Below, one piece after another: positions 12,301-23,985 of a DNA stretch of 64,000 bases. Both the position numbers and the translations under genes were made by a program. The first letter of the stretch is position 1. Each line of letters begins with the position of its first letter. Under the pieces are notes generated by a model. The model saw only the letters and a list, made by a program, of their open reading frames with translations. It was not told where the DNA came from and made no database searches. This stretch comes from Diplosphaera chodatii (lineage: Eukaryota > Chlorophyta > Trebouxiophyceae > Prasiolales > Stichococcaceae), in NCBI GenBank assembly GCA_032358165.1, contig JAALGY010000008.1, positions 1,984,001-2,048,000 on the forward strand, in the 5' to 3' direction.

Positions 12301-13703
12301 ATGGCACCTCTGGCGACAGCAATGCCAGCGAACGGCGCCGCCGCTCGGATGAGCACAGGAACGCATCCCCGGCCGCCGTTGCGCTCACAGCGCCCGGGTC
12401 ACTGCAATGTGCCGAGACGCCGCCGAACTCTGCATGTCAGAGCCGCGGAGGCGGACCGATCCAGGTCTGCAACCATGCACGTGCAGCATTCCGCCATGCT
12501 TGCTTGACACGCACAGGCTTGCTCAGAGTTTGGACTTTCAAATGGTCGAAGCCTATCATGCACGTCCCTGATGAGGCGCCACGTCTGCAGTGCAGAGCTC
12601 TCACGACTGGCAAACACTAACCAAGAGCTGATTGTGCCTGGCAGGCAGCAGGATACAGTGGGCGACATGTCGAAGGACCAGGTGTCATCGGCCCTGGAGC
12701 GACAACTGCAGCGCTCCAAGGGCGGTGCCGGCTCAGACGGTGCTGCTGGCAACGGCGACAGCAACGGCGAGGTCGCAGCAGTGGAAGAGTGAGCTGTTTG
12801 AGCTTGTCACATGCACACAAAATGTTGATGGCGCTCCCATGCACAGGCCAGGGCGGACTGCAAGAAGCTCTGCAGTGCTGGCGGACAAGCTCCATGCAGT
12901 TCAAACGTTGTGCACAGCACTGTTGCAGCCCTGTCGCGCCTCGATCACCCTGGCCCCAGGATGTACTCATTCAAGCTATCCCACTTGACCGCACATGCTC
13001 CTGAGGCTGTGCAAGAGAAGCAGCCGCGATATGACAACAGGTCACTTGGACTTGACAGCCTGCTGTTCCGCAGGGCACTGGAGGTCGTGCGGGAGGAGCC
13101 AGCGACGGACGCCGAGCGGGAGGAGAGCGTGCGAGCGCTTGAGCAGCTGAAGGGCCGGGTGCCGCTGATGTCGCAGGCCAACATTCAGTCGGCGATCGAC
13201 CGTCTTATCCAGCGGGTGGGCACGACCTGGGTGGGCTTGTCTGGGTATGGCCCCATGGTCATGGCCAGACCGGGCTCTGCATCAGCTGCGAGCGTGTCCA
13301 AGCCTGCGCAGCTAGAACATGAAAGGGTAGCGGTCCTGGTTTGCTGCAGGGTGGCGGCGGTCAGGAATCGAACAGCTCCAGCCCTGAGGACAGCAGCAGC
13401 AGCAGCAGCAACATCAACAGCGGCAGCAGCCGGGGTACCAACAGCAAGGTCAGTGGCGTTCAGCACTGCCTGATAATCCGCGAGCTGTCACATAATGGGG
13501 TGTTAGTTGCCAGAGGAAGAAGTGCTTGCGCGACCTGCTGCTGTATATATGCTCATGCTCATTGCTGCGTGCAGGCGGCTTCGTCTTCAGGGAGCAGCGG
13601 CAAACAGGGGAAGTATGACGCTGATCAGACATATGAAGATGGCTCGCTGCTGTTCACAGCAGACTCACTGGCGGCGGTGAGCTTCGATGAGCTGAAGCCG
13701 TGA
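12301..13703 (+). CDS. Uncharacterised protein with plastid transit peptide
   Basis: Not recognised. Exons 12301-12464, 12645-12788, 12852-13215, 13350-13448, 13575-13703 join in phase to about 299 aa. The first exon looks like an algal plastid transit peptide: Ala/Arg-rich, no acids, ending RRRTLHVRAAEADRS, where cleavage would leave an Ala-Ala start. The mature part begins with a charged region (KDQVSSALERQLQRSKG), then a helical block (residues about 150-224) with RALEVVREEP and VRALEQLKGRVPLM, a Ser/Gly/Asn homopolymeric linker, and an acidic end (YEDGSLLFTADSLAAVSFDELKP). The acceptor at 12851 is the least certain junction; it was chosen to keep the phase. Stroma is the likely location by inference. 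Confidence 0.6.
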
Positions 13704-14219
13704 TCGGGCATTGGTGGCAGAGGCTTGCGTGAACGGCCAACTGTTGCTTGCCAAGCGCACTGTTTTCTGTTGCACTGGGCTAGTTTTCGGCTGTGGCTGG
13801 TGGGGGAAAGCACCAAAGCATCTTCTCAATCTGTGAGGGGATACACCATCTGGCTTGTCGGATTGGTGACTCGGTCAAAGGTTTCCGGCACGCCATGCTG
13901 CAAAGATTTTGGGTGGAATGGACTGCAAGAGTGATCAGTCATTGTTGCTCTGCAAAGCACCGTGCCCGGCACAAGCTGATGCAAATCAGGCGCAAGCACA
14001 CCTTGAGTGTGACCACGAGCACGGCAGCTTCCACTACCACTTGTGAGTGTATCCTCAGATATCGGCTTACAGCTGGCTGAAACAGTGCCAGCATGCTAGT
14101 AGCATGCAAGCTTATGACTGTGCGTGCACGGCCATGCTGCGCATGTGCCGATACCCTGCCCAAAACACCCTGCAGAGGCTGCCGCGGTTGCAGCCGTCAC
14201 CAGCTGTTAGTCCCAGCCA
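13704..14219. other. Intergenic, convergent 3' ends
   Basis: About 515 nt between stops of the plastid protein and the F-box/LRR gene. A minus-strand TGTAA (TTACA on the plus strand) lies at 14067-14071; no other signal seen. Confidence 0.5.
14067..14071 (-). terminator. TGTAA poly(A) signal of the F-box/LRR gene
   Basis: TGTAA on the minus strand about 150 nt past the stop of the F-box/LRR gene. Position fits; not proven. Confidence 0.4.
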
Positions 14220-17200
14220 TCAGCCGATGAGCGGCACCTCGACTGGCGGGTGTGCCGGCGGCATCCAATCGGCCTCCTGGTCCACCACACGGCAGTGCAG
14301 CATGTGCCGTGCCGCCCACAGGCCGGTTGCGCCATCGCCCGCTGCAGGGTGGGGCTGCAACCCTGGCAGCGTGCCCCAGTGCCTCATCCCCAGCACCTGC
14401 ACACGTTGCACGCTGGTCATTCTTAAAGGCTTACAGTATGGTCCGCACCGTACTTTGCCGCTCTCAATATTGCACGTCTTCCATCGCCAACCAGTCGAGT
14501 GTATGCAGGAGAAAACGCATGGCACTGCCAGGTATGTGTGCACCATATTTCGGTTACCAACACAGCTGCCAATGACGACCACTTCAATGCTTCATACCTG
14601 CAGTTCGGGCAGCCTGCTCGCCGCCAGAAGCAGCAGCGCTGCAGACGCCAGGCTCCAGTCAACCTGCGAAGAGGTGAACATGGGCCGCTCACGCATGTGC
14701 GAGGGCTCCAGCCACGTCTTGCAACCCTTAGCGCATGACTACAATGATCAACGCCACCCATGAAACAGACGATCGAGACCGTACAGGGCCTAACTTGCCT
14801 GGAAGCTCATGTCCAGCGACTGCAGCGCCGTCATGGACCCCAGGGCAGCTTCCGGCATCCCGCCGCCCAGCGAGTTGTGGGACAGGTCCAGCGCGATCAG
14901 GCGCGGCCACAGCTGCGGGCACTCTGGCAGCTCTGCAAGGGAGTTCAGGGCTCAGAGCTTAGGGCTCAGCAGGGACGCCACGATATATTCTGCACATCCA
15001 ACCACTGCTGTGGTCGGCAAAAAGGCAAACAAGCTGCATCAGCCCGGCAGGGAACGAAACACGCTGGAGCAGACGTCTTTGGCATCTCTGCCGCTGTATG
15101 AAGCGGGAGGTGGCAGCGCGCTCACCCTTGAGGTTGTTGTGACTGAGGTCGAGGCTTCTGAGCGAAGGCAGCAGTCCGGCCGGCTGCTGCAGCCGCCACT
15201 TCAGCGCCGGCATGAGCGCCGGCCACCGCAGCGTCAGCGCCTCTGTGCATGTCGTCGGCGTCGTCTTTGATGCGTCTGTATCCCCCAGCGACCCCAGCAG
15301 GCCCTGAAGCAGTAGACAGTGAAAAGGGGCGTGTATGTCGGTCATTGTGTCTGTGTTGTGCGAGGCTACGTCTGCCGTGTGTTAGTTGCGGGGGTGGCTG
15401 GACCTGCTGCTGGAGCCAACGCACCTTCAAAACGGTAGCAGCAAGCTCAGTCGTTAGGTGGCACCCTGACTCCAGCTCTACATGCTGGAAGCCGGCAGCG
15501 TCCTCCCAGCATACAGCCACTGCGGAGCGCCCTTTCAGCCGCAGCGCCTTGCCTTTGGTGACCGGGTCCCAGTTCTGCATCAGCCGCTTATGATTTTTTA
15601 TATTACTGCATACAAGCTGACATGGGGTCTGCTTCCTGTGTGCTTACGCCCTCCTGGAGGACCTGACGACTCTGTGCCCACCAAGATTCGCGAAAGCCAG
15701 CCCCTGCCGAAGGGTTGAAACGCTGTCTGCATGTCACTGCGCGAGCTGAATTGTACAGTGTGCTGGGCCCTGCCATGTCCTGGCAGCTCACCCCCAGGAG
15801 CAGCATGCGCTCCGTGTCGGGCGAGTCCCCGTCCCACAACATGTCCCCCCGCGCGGTCATGTGATTGTGCGTGTGCTGCCCGGGCTCAAAGCGCTTGGGG
15901 CTGCGACCGCACATCACTTGCTCCGAAGCCTGCAGGCAAGTATGGTAACCGTGTCGAACACTCTCCTCTGCTTCCAGTGGTGCGTGGAGTGTGTGCAATG
16001 TAGGCTAGAGACAGGCACTGCCAGCTGCAGCTGCATCATGCACGGCTGGAGAGCGTCAACAGCGCTGGATCCCACCTCGCATGGTGGCAGCTCATCGTCC
16101 GGGACACCTGCCAGCTGGCTGGCGGCGGCCCTCCTCCGCCAAGGCGGCAGGTACATCCTCAGCGGCTTGTCGCTGCTGCAGGGCAGGTCGGGCTCCTGCA
16201 TGTGCGCCCCAGCAAAGGAATGAGTGGCTTGCCCGCCACGCACAATGTCGCAGGTTTCGCGTGCATAACACTCTGTGCATACAGATGTTACTACGAGGTA
16301 CATGTGCAAGGTACAGGCACGTGCTCTGTGCATGTCATGGTGCCATGCGGAGGTCCTTGCACGTGCGCCTGTGTGGAGGACGGCGTCACAGCGCATGTGC
16401 TGACCTCGATGACGAGGGTGCGCAGCAGCGGCATGTCGCCCCGGCAGAAGCAGGGGGATGCGTCCGAGCACCCGGTGTTGATGAGCGCCATGGCTTCCAC
16501 GTTGCACCTGTGGTGCGACCCGCGCGGGCCCCCTGCAAGGACATGTACAGGTTTTAGTTGTGCCTCAGACCTCTGCAACACAACACATAGAAGAGAGCAT
16601 GGACGCATCGATTGGTGGCTAGATGGGCGGGCAAGTCATGCACTGCAAGCACGCTGGTGCTGCGTCGAGTCGGACTTGCAGTGCAAACCCTGCAGCAGCC
16701 ATGATTTGCGCACCCCACAGTATTTGGCAGCAGCAGTGCCGCAAGTTGCAAAAGGCAGCTGACTCCACTTGCTATTCCTACTCTGACTGAAAACCCACCG
16801 CGCAGTGGCGCAGGCGCCAGCCCGCAGCCCGTGCAGTCGACACGCAGGGTGCGCAGGCCCTGCTGCTTGCCGATGATGTTCCACTGGTCTTGGAAGCGGC
16901 GGCGTCCGCAGCGCACCATGCTCAACGCCAAGCCCTGCAGCGAGCAGCCGGTTGCTCTCGATCAGCAACTCGGTCAGTACGTTGGGCAGGGTTTCGTGCA
17001 GGTGGTTGCAGCCCATGATGTGCACTGGGCCGAACTCACGATGTCGGAAGCACGATGCAGCGCAGAGTGACGTTTGACAATGGGGATAGACCAGCTGCTT
17101 ATGAGCGTGCATGGCATGTGCTGTCAGGTGCGCAAAAGCACTCGCAGCTGACAGGCGAGTGGCACTCGCCTGAAGGCCCGTCAGCTGGTGCAGCAGCCCC

Positions 17201-18528
17201 ATGAGCGCATCATCAGCGTACACCTGGCACAGCTGCAGCTGCCGCAGTGATGCAAAGGAGCCCACCGCCCCCAACCGGTTCTGCGAGCAGCAGCAGAGCT
17301 TTTGATGCCTGATCCCGATCACGATGCATGGCAGCTGTGATTGTTGCACAGGCGCAGCCGGATCCACAACGCCACAACTTTCTTGGCAGCTTCAAGTTCA
17401 TACAGCCTGTGCTATCAGTGCTGGAGAGCACCATGCAGGCCTCACGTTCCACACAATCTGCAACAGGTGAGCTAAAGCTGCAGGATGCTTGTACTGTAAG
17501 TCATGTCGCTGGATGGGTCACTGCAGCTCAGGCCCCAGCGTCAAGAGTGTCAAGAGGAGGTTCACGAACGATGGTGCCAGGCGCCGCACCTGCTGCTGCA
17601 GCCAGCGGGACGCCAGGCCGTCCAGCACCAGGCTGGTCCAGGCCTTGGTGCGGCCCAGGTCCGCGAGCGCGGCGCTCACCGCCACACCCGGCGCCGCGCC
17701 GCCCTCACCCTCCACACCGCACATATGTTGGTGCTTGGGCCGCATACCATCCGCCTTCCAAGGCGCTGCTGAGGCGACCCCAGTACTGGCGGAGTGGATA
17801 TGAGCGCAACAGCGTGTTTTCAATGTGGTGTAGCTGCACTGACGGTAGAGTGCAGTGGCGGGAAAGCAGGGCGAGTGCACTCACCGCAGGCCGCAGCCGG
17901 GTGGTGGTGCCCGTGAGCCGCAGGTGCAGGCGGCGCGCCGGTGCGGACACAACCATGGAGTGCCAGCCGGCCTTTGCGGCTGCGCCCCCCGGATTCGCGC
18001 CGCTGACCTGTGATGATAGCGGCAAGGCGCACCGTGCATTCGCTGATCGTCTCGCTCACCATTCAGTACCAGGATGGTGCAGAAACTGCGTGATCGTGCA
18101 GTCGTGAGACTAAGAGAAGACGATGCACATCAGGTCGCACCAGCTGGATTGTGCCGGTGGTAGCGTCAACCTCCACGATCAGCGGCGGGCGGTGCACCAC
18201 GGCTGCCCAGTCGCGGCAGACCGCCGCACAGCTGCGCCTGTTGTTTCGCACACGTACACGTCAGCTTCGTTCAGGAAATGACGCCTTGATGTTTCAGCGT
18301 GCTCAATGCAGTGCGCATGTTCATCAGATGGCGGTATGCTGGCAAGGCACTGCTGGCTGTTGTCCGGCGTTCCATAAGGGCAGGCCACCCGATCTGGCAA
18401 TGCCATCACCTGTCATTCAGCGGCAGGTTCTGAAAGACAGCGGCCCAGACGTCCCTAGGCAGTTGCAGTGCTGGACTCTGCTGGGTTTTACGCTGCGAGC
18501 CAGAGCCCCTTGGCGATGCCGCGAGCAT
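14220..18528 (-). CDS. F-box / leucine-rich-repeat protein 1
   Basis: Probable substrate receptor of an SCF (Skp1-cullin-F-box) ubiquitin ligase. The F-box is complete across the first two exons (18528-18410 and 18237-18141): LQLPRDVWAAVFQNLPLND joined to RRSCAAVCRDW. Exon 3 (18007-17885) carries RRLHLRLTG. Later minus-strand segments show LRR-type periodicity: LGAVGSFASLRQLQL (about 17280), GDMPLLRTLVIE (about 16430), GLLPSLRSLDLSHNNLKG (ending 15125), RLIALDLSHNSLGG and TALQSLDMSFQ (ending 14799). The last exon is 14396-14220. The intron after 14799 begins with GC (TTCCAG|GCAAGT). Middle exon borders between 17880 and 15130 are not resolved, so the full length is unknown. The ubiquitylation target cannot be read from sequence. 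Confidence 0.75.
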
Positions 18529-19111
18529 GCTTGAAGGTATGATAGGCCCACAAAGCGCTGGGATGACTGCCTGGCACGTTTGCGGTCTACTCGCTTCTTC
18601 CCATATGTTCAGAACTCATATGTTGCACTCTTGCACACCTCTCTGATGTAAGAACTGCCCATGCGACAGCGTGCAGATAGCGACTGCACAACGTCAAGTC
18701 CTGACTTGCCGTTGCTGACAGTGGCGCGCAAGTGACTGAATGGCGGCGATCACGTTGCCACTTCTTGAGCATGCTGCGCCATGCTGAGGTGGCAGCTCGA
18801 GCTTCAAGCACCAGTGTGACACATGCGTTGTTGGCAGTGTTTACGGTTTGCACACCGGCAGATCCCTGCGACTAATGGGATTATAAGCTCGCACGTAGCT
18901 GGTGCTGCCGCTCTGCACCATCCACGCTCCAGATCATGTGTTCACTTCAACACTGAAACCAGACGTTTGGCGTGTCTGAAGTTGATTGGACAGTTCAAAC
19001 CCATTGATACGGCCTCCAGCACACATGTAGGTTCGCGCTGAAGGCAGGCACGACCACCATGTGACACCGCCGCATCCACTGATGTAGATTAGCAGGCACT
19101 CGGCACGCCAC
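18529..19111. promoter_or_regulatory. Divergent promoter region, F-box/LRR 1 / GT61-like
   Basis: About 580 nt between outward-facing starts. No TATA box or conserved reading frame recognised. Confidence 0.4.
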
Positions 19112-22100
19112 ATGCATGCGCACACCTCCTGGCTGCCTGCGTCGCCGGGTGCAGATGCGCATGCAGCATCGTCTGATCACTTACAGCCCAGACGAACAGC
19201 TCGGCCGTTCGCCGCAGCGACTGCCGTCCTGCTCGGGACGGTCCTGCTGACAGCAGTGGGTCAGCGGTGGCTTTACGCACAACTCAGCTTGACTGGCAGC
19301 AGAGGAGGCTGCACGGCGGAGGGTCAAGCGGCAGACTGGCTGCCAGCTCCGAGCGGGCCTCTGCCGTTCACAGCAGGTGCTGCTGACATGTTGCTGAGAC
19401 GCACGCTGGGCCATGCTTTGTCTGTCTTTGCAAACGCCCTGCGAGCTGACTCTCAAAGACACCCTCATTATGCTGGCAGCTTCAATGTGCATGGGTTTGA
19501 CGCATCGATCGTGATCTGCTGGGCAGCTGGCTGGAGGCTGCTGTTCTTGCCCACAGATGCATGGGACGTACCGGGATGCACGCCACCACAGCTGCGGACA
19601 GAGAACCTTGCACGCCACGGCTGCGAGCTCTGGACCGACGTCTGCGTTGAGCAGGTGTGTCTATGAGCCACCCTCATTGCGACCTTGAGCACAGTCATGC
19701 TCATATCCAGGGAGCCGATGTTGCCGGAGCGTGGTAGGCTGGCATGCGGGTACGCATCAAGGTATGGCCTCGTGCACCCTCAGCTGCCACCGAACACGTG
19801 TTTCAACAGAGATGTGCGTGCCGTACAGGGCCGCCTGATCAGCTGGGCGCCAGAGCGCAAGCCGGGCACGCATGCGAACTTCTCGGACCGCGTGCTGCAG
19901 GCGCCCCGGCACACCGGCGCCGTCCCCGGCTACCCCGCCGGCCTGCGGGTGAGGCGCTCACTTCACCGTGTGTACTGAATGCATACCTCCGTGTGTGCGT
20001 ATGCCTGAGCACGACACGGTGCTTGGGTCGCATAGCATTGATGCACGCAGAGTGCACTTGCAGCTGCGCTCCTCACGATACGGTGCAACGGGCTTGGGCG
20101 CCTGGAGCCATTGATGTGGCACATCATACGACGTGCATGGAGGATCCTGTGCCAAGGCTTGGCCCAGCATCCGGGAGTGCATTGGGTTCGCAGGCAACCG
20201 CCCTACAGCTTGTTCACGGGGGGGACCACTGCGGACGCAGGGGGCGCAGTATGAGATGCGGGACCCGTTCATGCGGCCCGCCGGCGCGGTGGCGGGTTCC
20301 GAGCAGCCGGACATCGATGCGCACGCTTTCTCGCGGTGCACGCTGCCGCTCATCTGGTGGCCCGACCCGTGAGTCTCCGTGGTAACATGTCATCAGTCGG
20401 GACCACTGCGGAGCGTACGCTCGAGTCGTCACGCCACAGCAGCCCCATTGCGCCATTGTTGGGCGCCCACTGGATGTCCTGTCGCCTTTGGATACAGTGG
20501 CAGATTTGGCACCTGCTGCACTGCAGGGCTGGTGATCTCAGCAGCTTGTTCCTTGACACGCTCCCGTGGCTGCACGCCGCCGCGGCCGGCGACGCAGCGA
20601 TGCTCGCCGACCGCAAAGTCAAGTTTGTGCCGGACATGGACGGCTTTGCGCTGCCAAATGCGCTGCACTGGCTCCTCCTGCCGTTGTCCAAGCGCATGGT
20701 GGGTGACGTGCCACTGTGCTGAGTTTGCACTTTGTGAGACCAACAGTGTCCACACAGTTCCTGCCTGGTCCTGCTCGGAATTCTCAGCCTCTGCTAACAC
20801 TACCTCACGGCCTCATACTTTGCCGCATGGTCAGGTGGAGGAGCTGTACGAGCTGTCTGCGAGGCACCAGCCGCCACCCGCTCGCCGCTGCTTTGCACGC
20901 ATGCTGCTGTGCCGCGCCGGCGGCGCCAGGTGCCCCACCCTTGAGCGAACAAGCCTGCAAACTCCTTACCGTATGCACCCACCACAGCTCGCAAGGGCTC
21001 GTACGACATGATGTTGTAAGGAAACGCTGCCAGCAGGGTTTGCAGGTGCCTTGGCACAGCGGCAGAAACGTCCCAGCACCACCAAGCTCAGCCATAGCGC
21101 GTCGTAGGGCTGGCAAGCAGCTGGCAGGCATAGTGCCTGGTCCACACATGCCACTGCTCCTCAGCTCTGGACTGCTATCCCGAACAGGAGTCTGCAGGCC
21201 GAGGACAGGCGGGCGGCCGGGGAGGCGGTGGATGTGCCCCACTATCAGCCGGATGTCCCAGTGCAGCCCTTCACGGCCGCACAGTGGGTGCGCCTATCCG
21301 CATGCTGCCGCCCATATGCGGTCCAATCCATCCTGCAGTCCCTCATTGCAGTTTGTCCCTGGCTCAGGCATGCACGGCACCTGGCGTGGTCAGTCGCTCT
21401 GTTGCACCAACAGGTGGCAGAGTTTTACAGCAATGCGTTCCCAGACGCAGCAGCCGCTCCTGACGCTGCACTGCCGGGCGGCGATGGCCATGCGGGCGGC
21501 AGCATGAACGTGCTGATAGCTACCGCACAGGTGACGGCCGAATCACATTCTGTCCAATGCCTGAAAACGACACTTGGCAACGCTGTAGACACGGACACCT
21601 TTTGTGGCACTGCATCTGTCGCAGTCACAGCTGCATCGTCAGTGCCGAGCGCACAGTCGTGCAGCTGCCTGCTCCCTCTAAACACCACACATGTTGCGTT
21701 GAGCGCTGAGACTGTGGCTTTGCAGATCACGAACGCTGAGGAGGCGCTGCGGCAGTGCAGCGGATGGACGCCACCTGGATCGCAGCAGCCCGCCAGATGC
21801 GCGGGCACAGCCTTTGCCGACGGCGGCCTGCCTGCAGACATGGCGGCGCTCAGACGAGCCGACATCCTGGTGATCAGGTTTACCTAAATGCACAATTAGT
21901 ATGCTCGGCTGTGCACTCGGGCCTACCGCAGGGCTGCCGGCGGCAGGGACTGCAATGCGCTCTATCCAGGGCCCGTATGTCTACAGCTGTGGTGGAGGCA
22001 GAGAAGTGTGCATACTACAGTGTACTGCACCACAGCTGGCCACATGCAGCTCAGTAGCATGTTGCATGGTTGCACACAACAGACTGATGTTGCCTGAACC

Positions 22101-22814
22101 CACTGCACTGGGTTGCAGGTCGGCACGCCAGCGGCACCTCTGGTGTATGGGCTGATGATGCGGCGTGGCTCCATTGTGCTGCAGCTGCGGCCACCATCGC
22201 TACCCCCCGGTGCGATGGCCCCCATGTGCAGTCCGTCGCAGACGCTCTCATCATGTCGTGTGCAGTTGACTGTAAAAGTGCCCGTCCCATCGACACAACT
22301 TTTGCAGGGTAGCCTGCGGAAGGACTCCAACCCCGAGATGTCAGATGTGACATCTGTCCCAGTCCTTGTCGCTGATGGCTGCAGAGGCTGACGTCACCCT
22401 CAAGACAGCACTCGAAGATGAGAATGCGCCCGTGACGCTGCTCAACTTTGTGCCGGCGCCAGAGGCATGGCAGCCTGGGGAAAAGGAGCTCCGACAGAAA
22501 GGTGCAGCCCTGCCTCTGAGCCTTTTCAGACGCCAGCCACGACAGATGTGCAACCTGCTTTGCTGCTGCGGTACAGTCAGCCAACTGCGCTTGGATGGTC
22601 GAAAAGCTCATGCAAACCATGTGCAGCTGGTCGAAGGTCATGAGCGCCAATGCGCACTCGCCTCATACTTTGCAATACCACCAGTGTGCCGGCGTTACGT
22701 GCAGCCTTGGGACGTGACGGAGCCTGGCCAGCGGAGCAGAACGTCACGCTGGACTGGGAGCAGGTGGCTGGCGTTCTGGACGCGCGTCTTGGCAAGGATT
22801 TAGGAAGATGGTGA
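19112..22814 (+). CDS. GT61-like (DUF563) type II membrane glycosyltransferase
   Basis: Resembles family GT61 (plant xylosyl-/arabinosyltransferases, animal EOGT), Golgi or ER enzymes acting on glycoproteins or wall polysaccharides. Exons 19112-19654, about 19730-19948, 20241-20368, 20527-20698, 20835-20929, 21188-21287, 21414-21530, 21726-21869, 22119-22209, 22385-22501, 22705-22814 join to about 611 aa. Seen: a signal-anchor helix at residues 33-50 after a short basic cytosolic tail; Cys-containing stem (CELWTDVC, CGYASRYG); LFLDTLPWL, matching the conserved GT61 DTLPR block; ADILVG and MRRGSIVLQL, matching the DVLVG...MRPGSVVLEL block. The His-Gly of the usual HGAGL motif is missing (here TPAAPL). 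The start of exon 2 is uncertain. Donor and acceptor are unknown. Confidence 0.62.
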
Positions 22815-23985
22815 GTTGCTACGCGCCATCCGCACAATGCTGGCAGTACCAGTTCCTGCAGCTCACCCTGGTCTGGGGAGCGGTGCATGTGGAGCAATGG
22901 CATCGGCATGAATTGTTTTGTGATCTCTGTGTTCAAGCTCTAGATGCTGAAGGTTCGGGTTCAGCAAGAGTCAGAATCGTCATACCGGTACACTGCAGGC
23001 ATTGCTTCCAATTTTCCAGGCTCACCCAGCAGACTAGCTGCACCCTGCTAGTAGCGTGCTGTCCCATCCCATCCATTCCACCAGCAAAGAACAGCTGCAG
23101 TCCTCAAAAGCGAAAGCCATCTTCCCTAACTTTGCATAACTGCAGCAGGTGAGAGAAGCATGCGCTAGCACCCGGCTCCCCAAAGCCGGTCAACTTGCTG
23201 ATGTTATCTTCACGCAATTCAGCCATGCACCCCGCAACTGCCTGCGCTGCATTGGCCGCACCGCAGCATGATTGCAGGTTGCCAATTGGGGAGGCTGATC
23301 TCTGAGGTGGTCCCGGCTTGCCGTTGCATTGTTCCTACACAGGCTACTCGGGCAGCCCCGGCTGGCAAAACAGCTGATACATGCGCCCTGCGCTCCGTGT
23401 TCCAGAGTTTGCATCAGGCATAGTAGGGTGTCGCGATTGGCACCGGATAGCTGCCAGGCGGTCCTGCAGCAGCAGATGAAGACACAGAGTGAGTTGACAG
23501 TCCAGCTGTTCACATGCATCCTTTTGCACTAACATTTCAACAACGTCAACAGTCAACAGCGCAGTGGCAGCGCGCAGGCAAAAAGCAGAGTGCAAAAGGA
23601 CACACCGTAGATGGGCACTTGGTAGGGCTGCAGCCACACAATGCAATCCAGTTCAGTATTCAGATGGAATGTCAGTTTGGCAGCACATGAGCAGACGAAT
23701 GTGTCAAAAGCAGAAAAAGAAGCAAAAATGCAAAAAAAAACCTTTTTTTGGGGGGACGGCAGTTCTACATACCTGAAAGCAATCCGGGATCATGAATGGG
23801 ATCCAAAAGAAGCATGGCACGCATAAAAGCAAGATCAGCACGACCTGCAAGAGCAGTTGGTGGGCGGTTGCCTAGGCAAGTTTGGCTTCACAATGTGCTG
23901 TGCGGCCAAGCATTGGCTGGGAGAATCACGCCAGTGACTGCATCCTGAGTCACGTAGAGGAACCAGCAGGCGACTACAGCAGCAG
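22815..23985. other. Intergenic, convergent 3' ends with homopolymer cluster
   Basis: About 1.17 kb between the stop of the GT61-like gene and the stop of the Pro/Gln-rich gene. A-rich from about 23690, with runs A9, CC, T7, G6 at 23732-23755. No coding potential recognised, and no clear TGTAA signal for either gene. Confidence 0.5.
23732..23755. repeat. Homopolymer cluster A9-CC-T7-G6
   Basis: Consecutive runs of nine A, two C, seven T and six G, in an A-rich stretch that is unlike the GC-rich surroundings. It could be a retroposed poly(A) remnant or simple slippage sequence, and it is a likely place for sequencing error. Confidence 0.8.

Noticed and set aside
23835..23985. Apparent membrane helix just beyond the stop of the Pro/Gln-rich gene (LTAAVVACWFLYVT in another frame)
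   Set aside because: It needs a frame shift with no splice site to support it; most likely chance, though a sequence error cannot be excluded.
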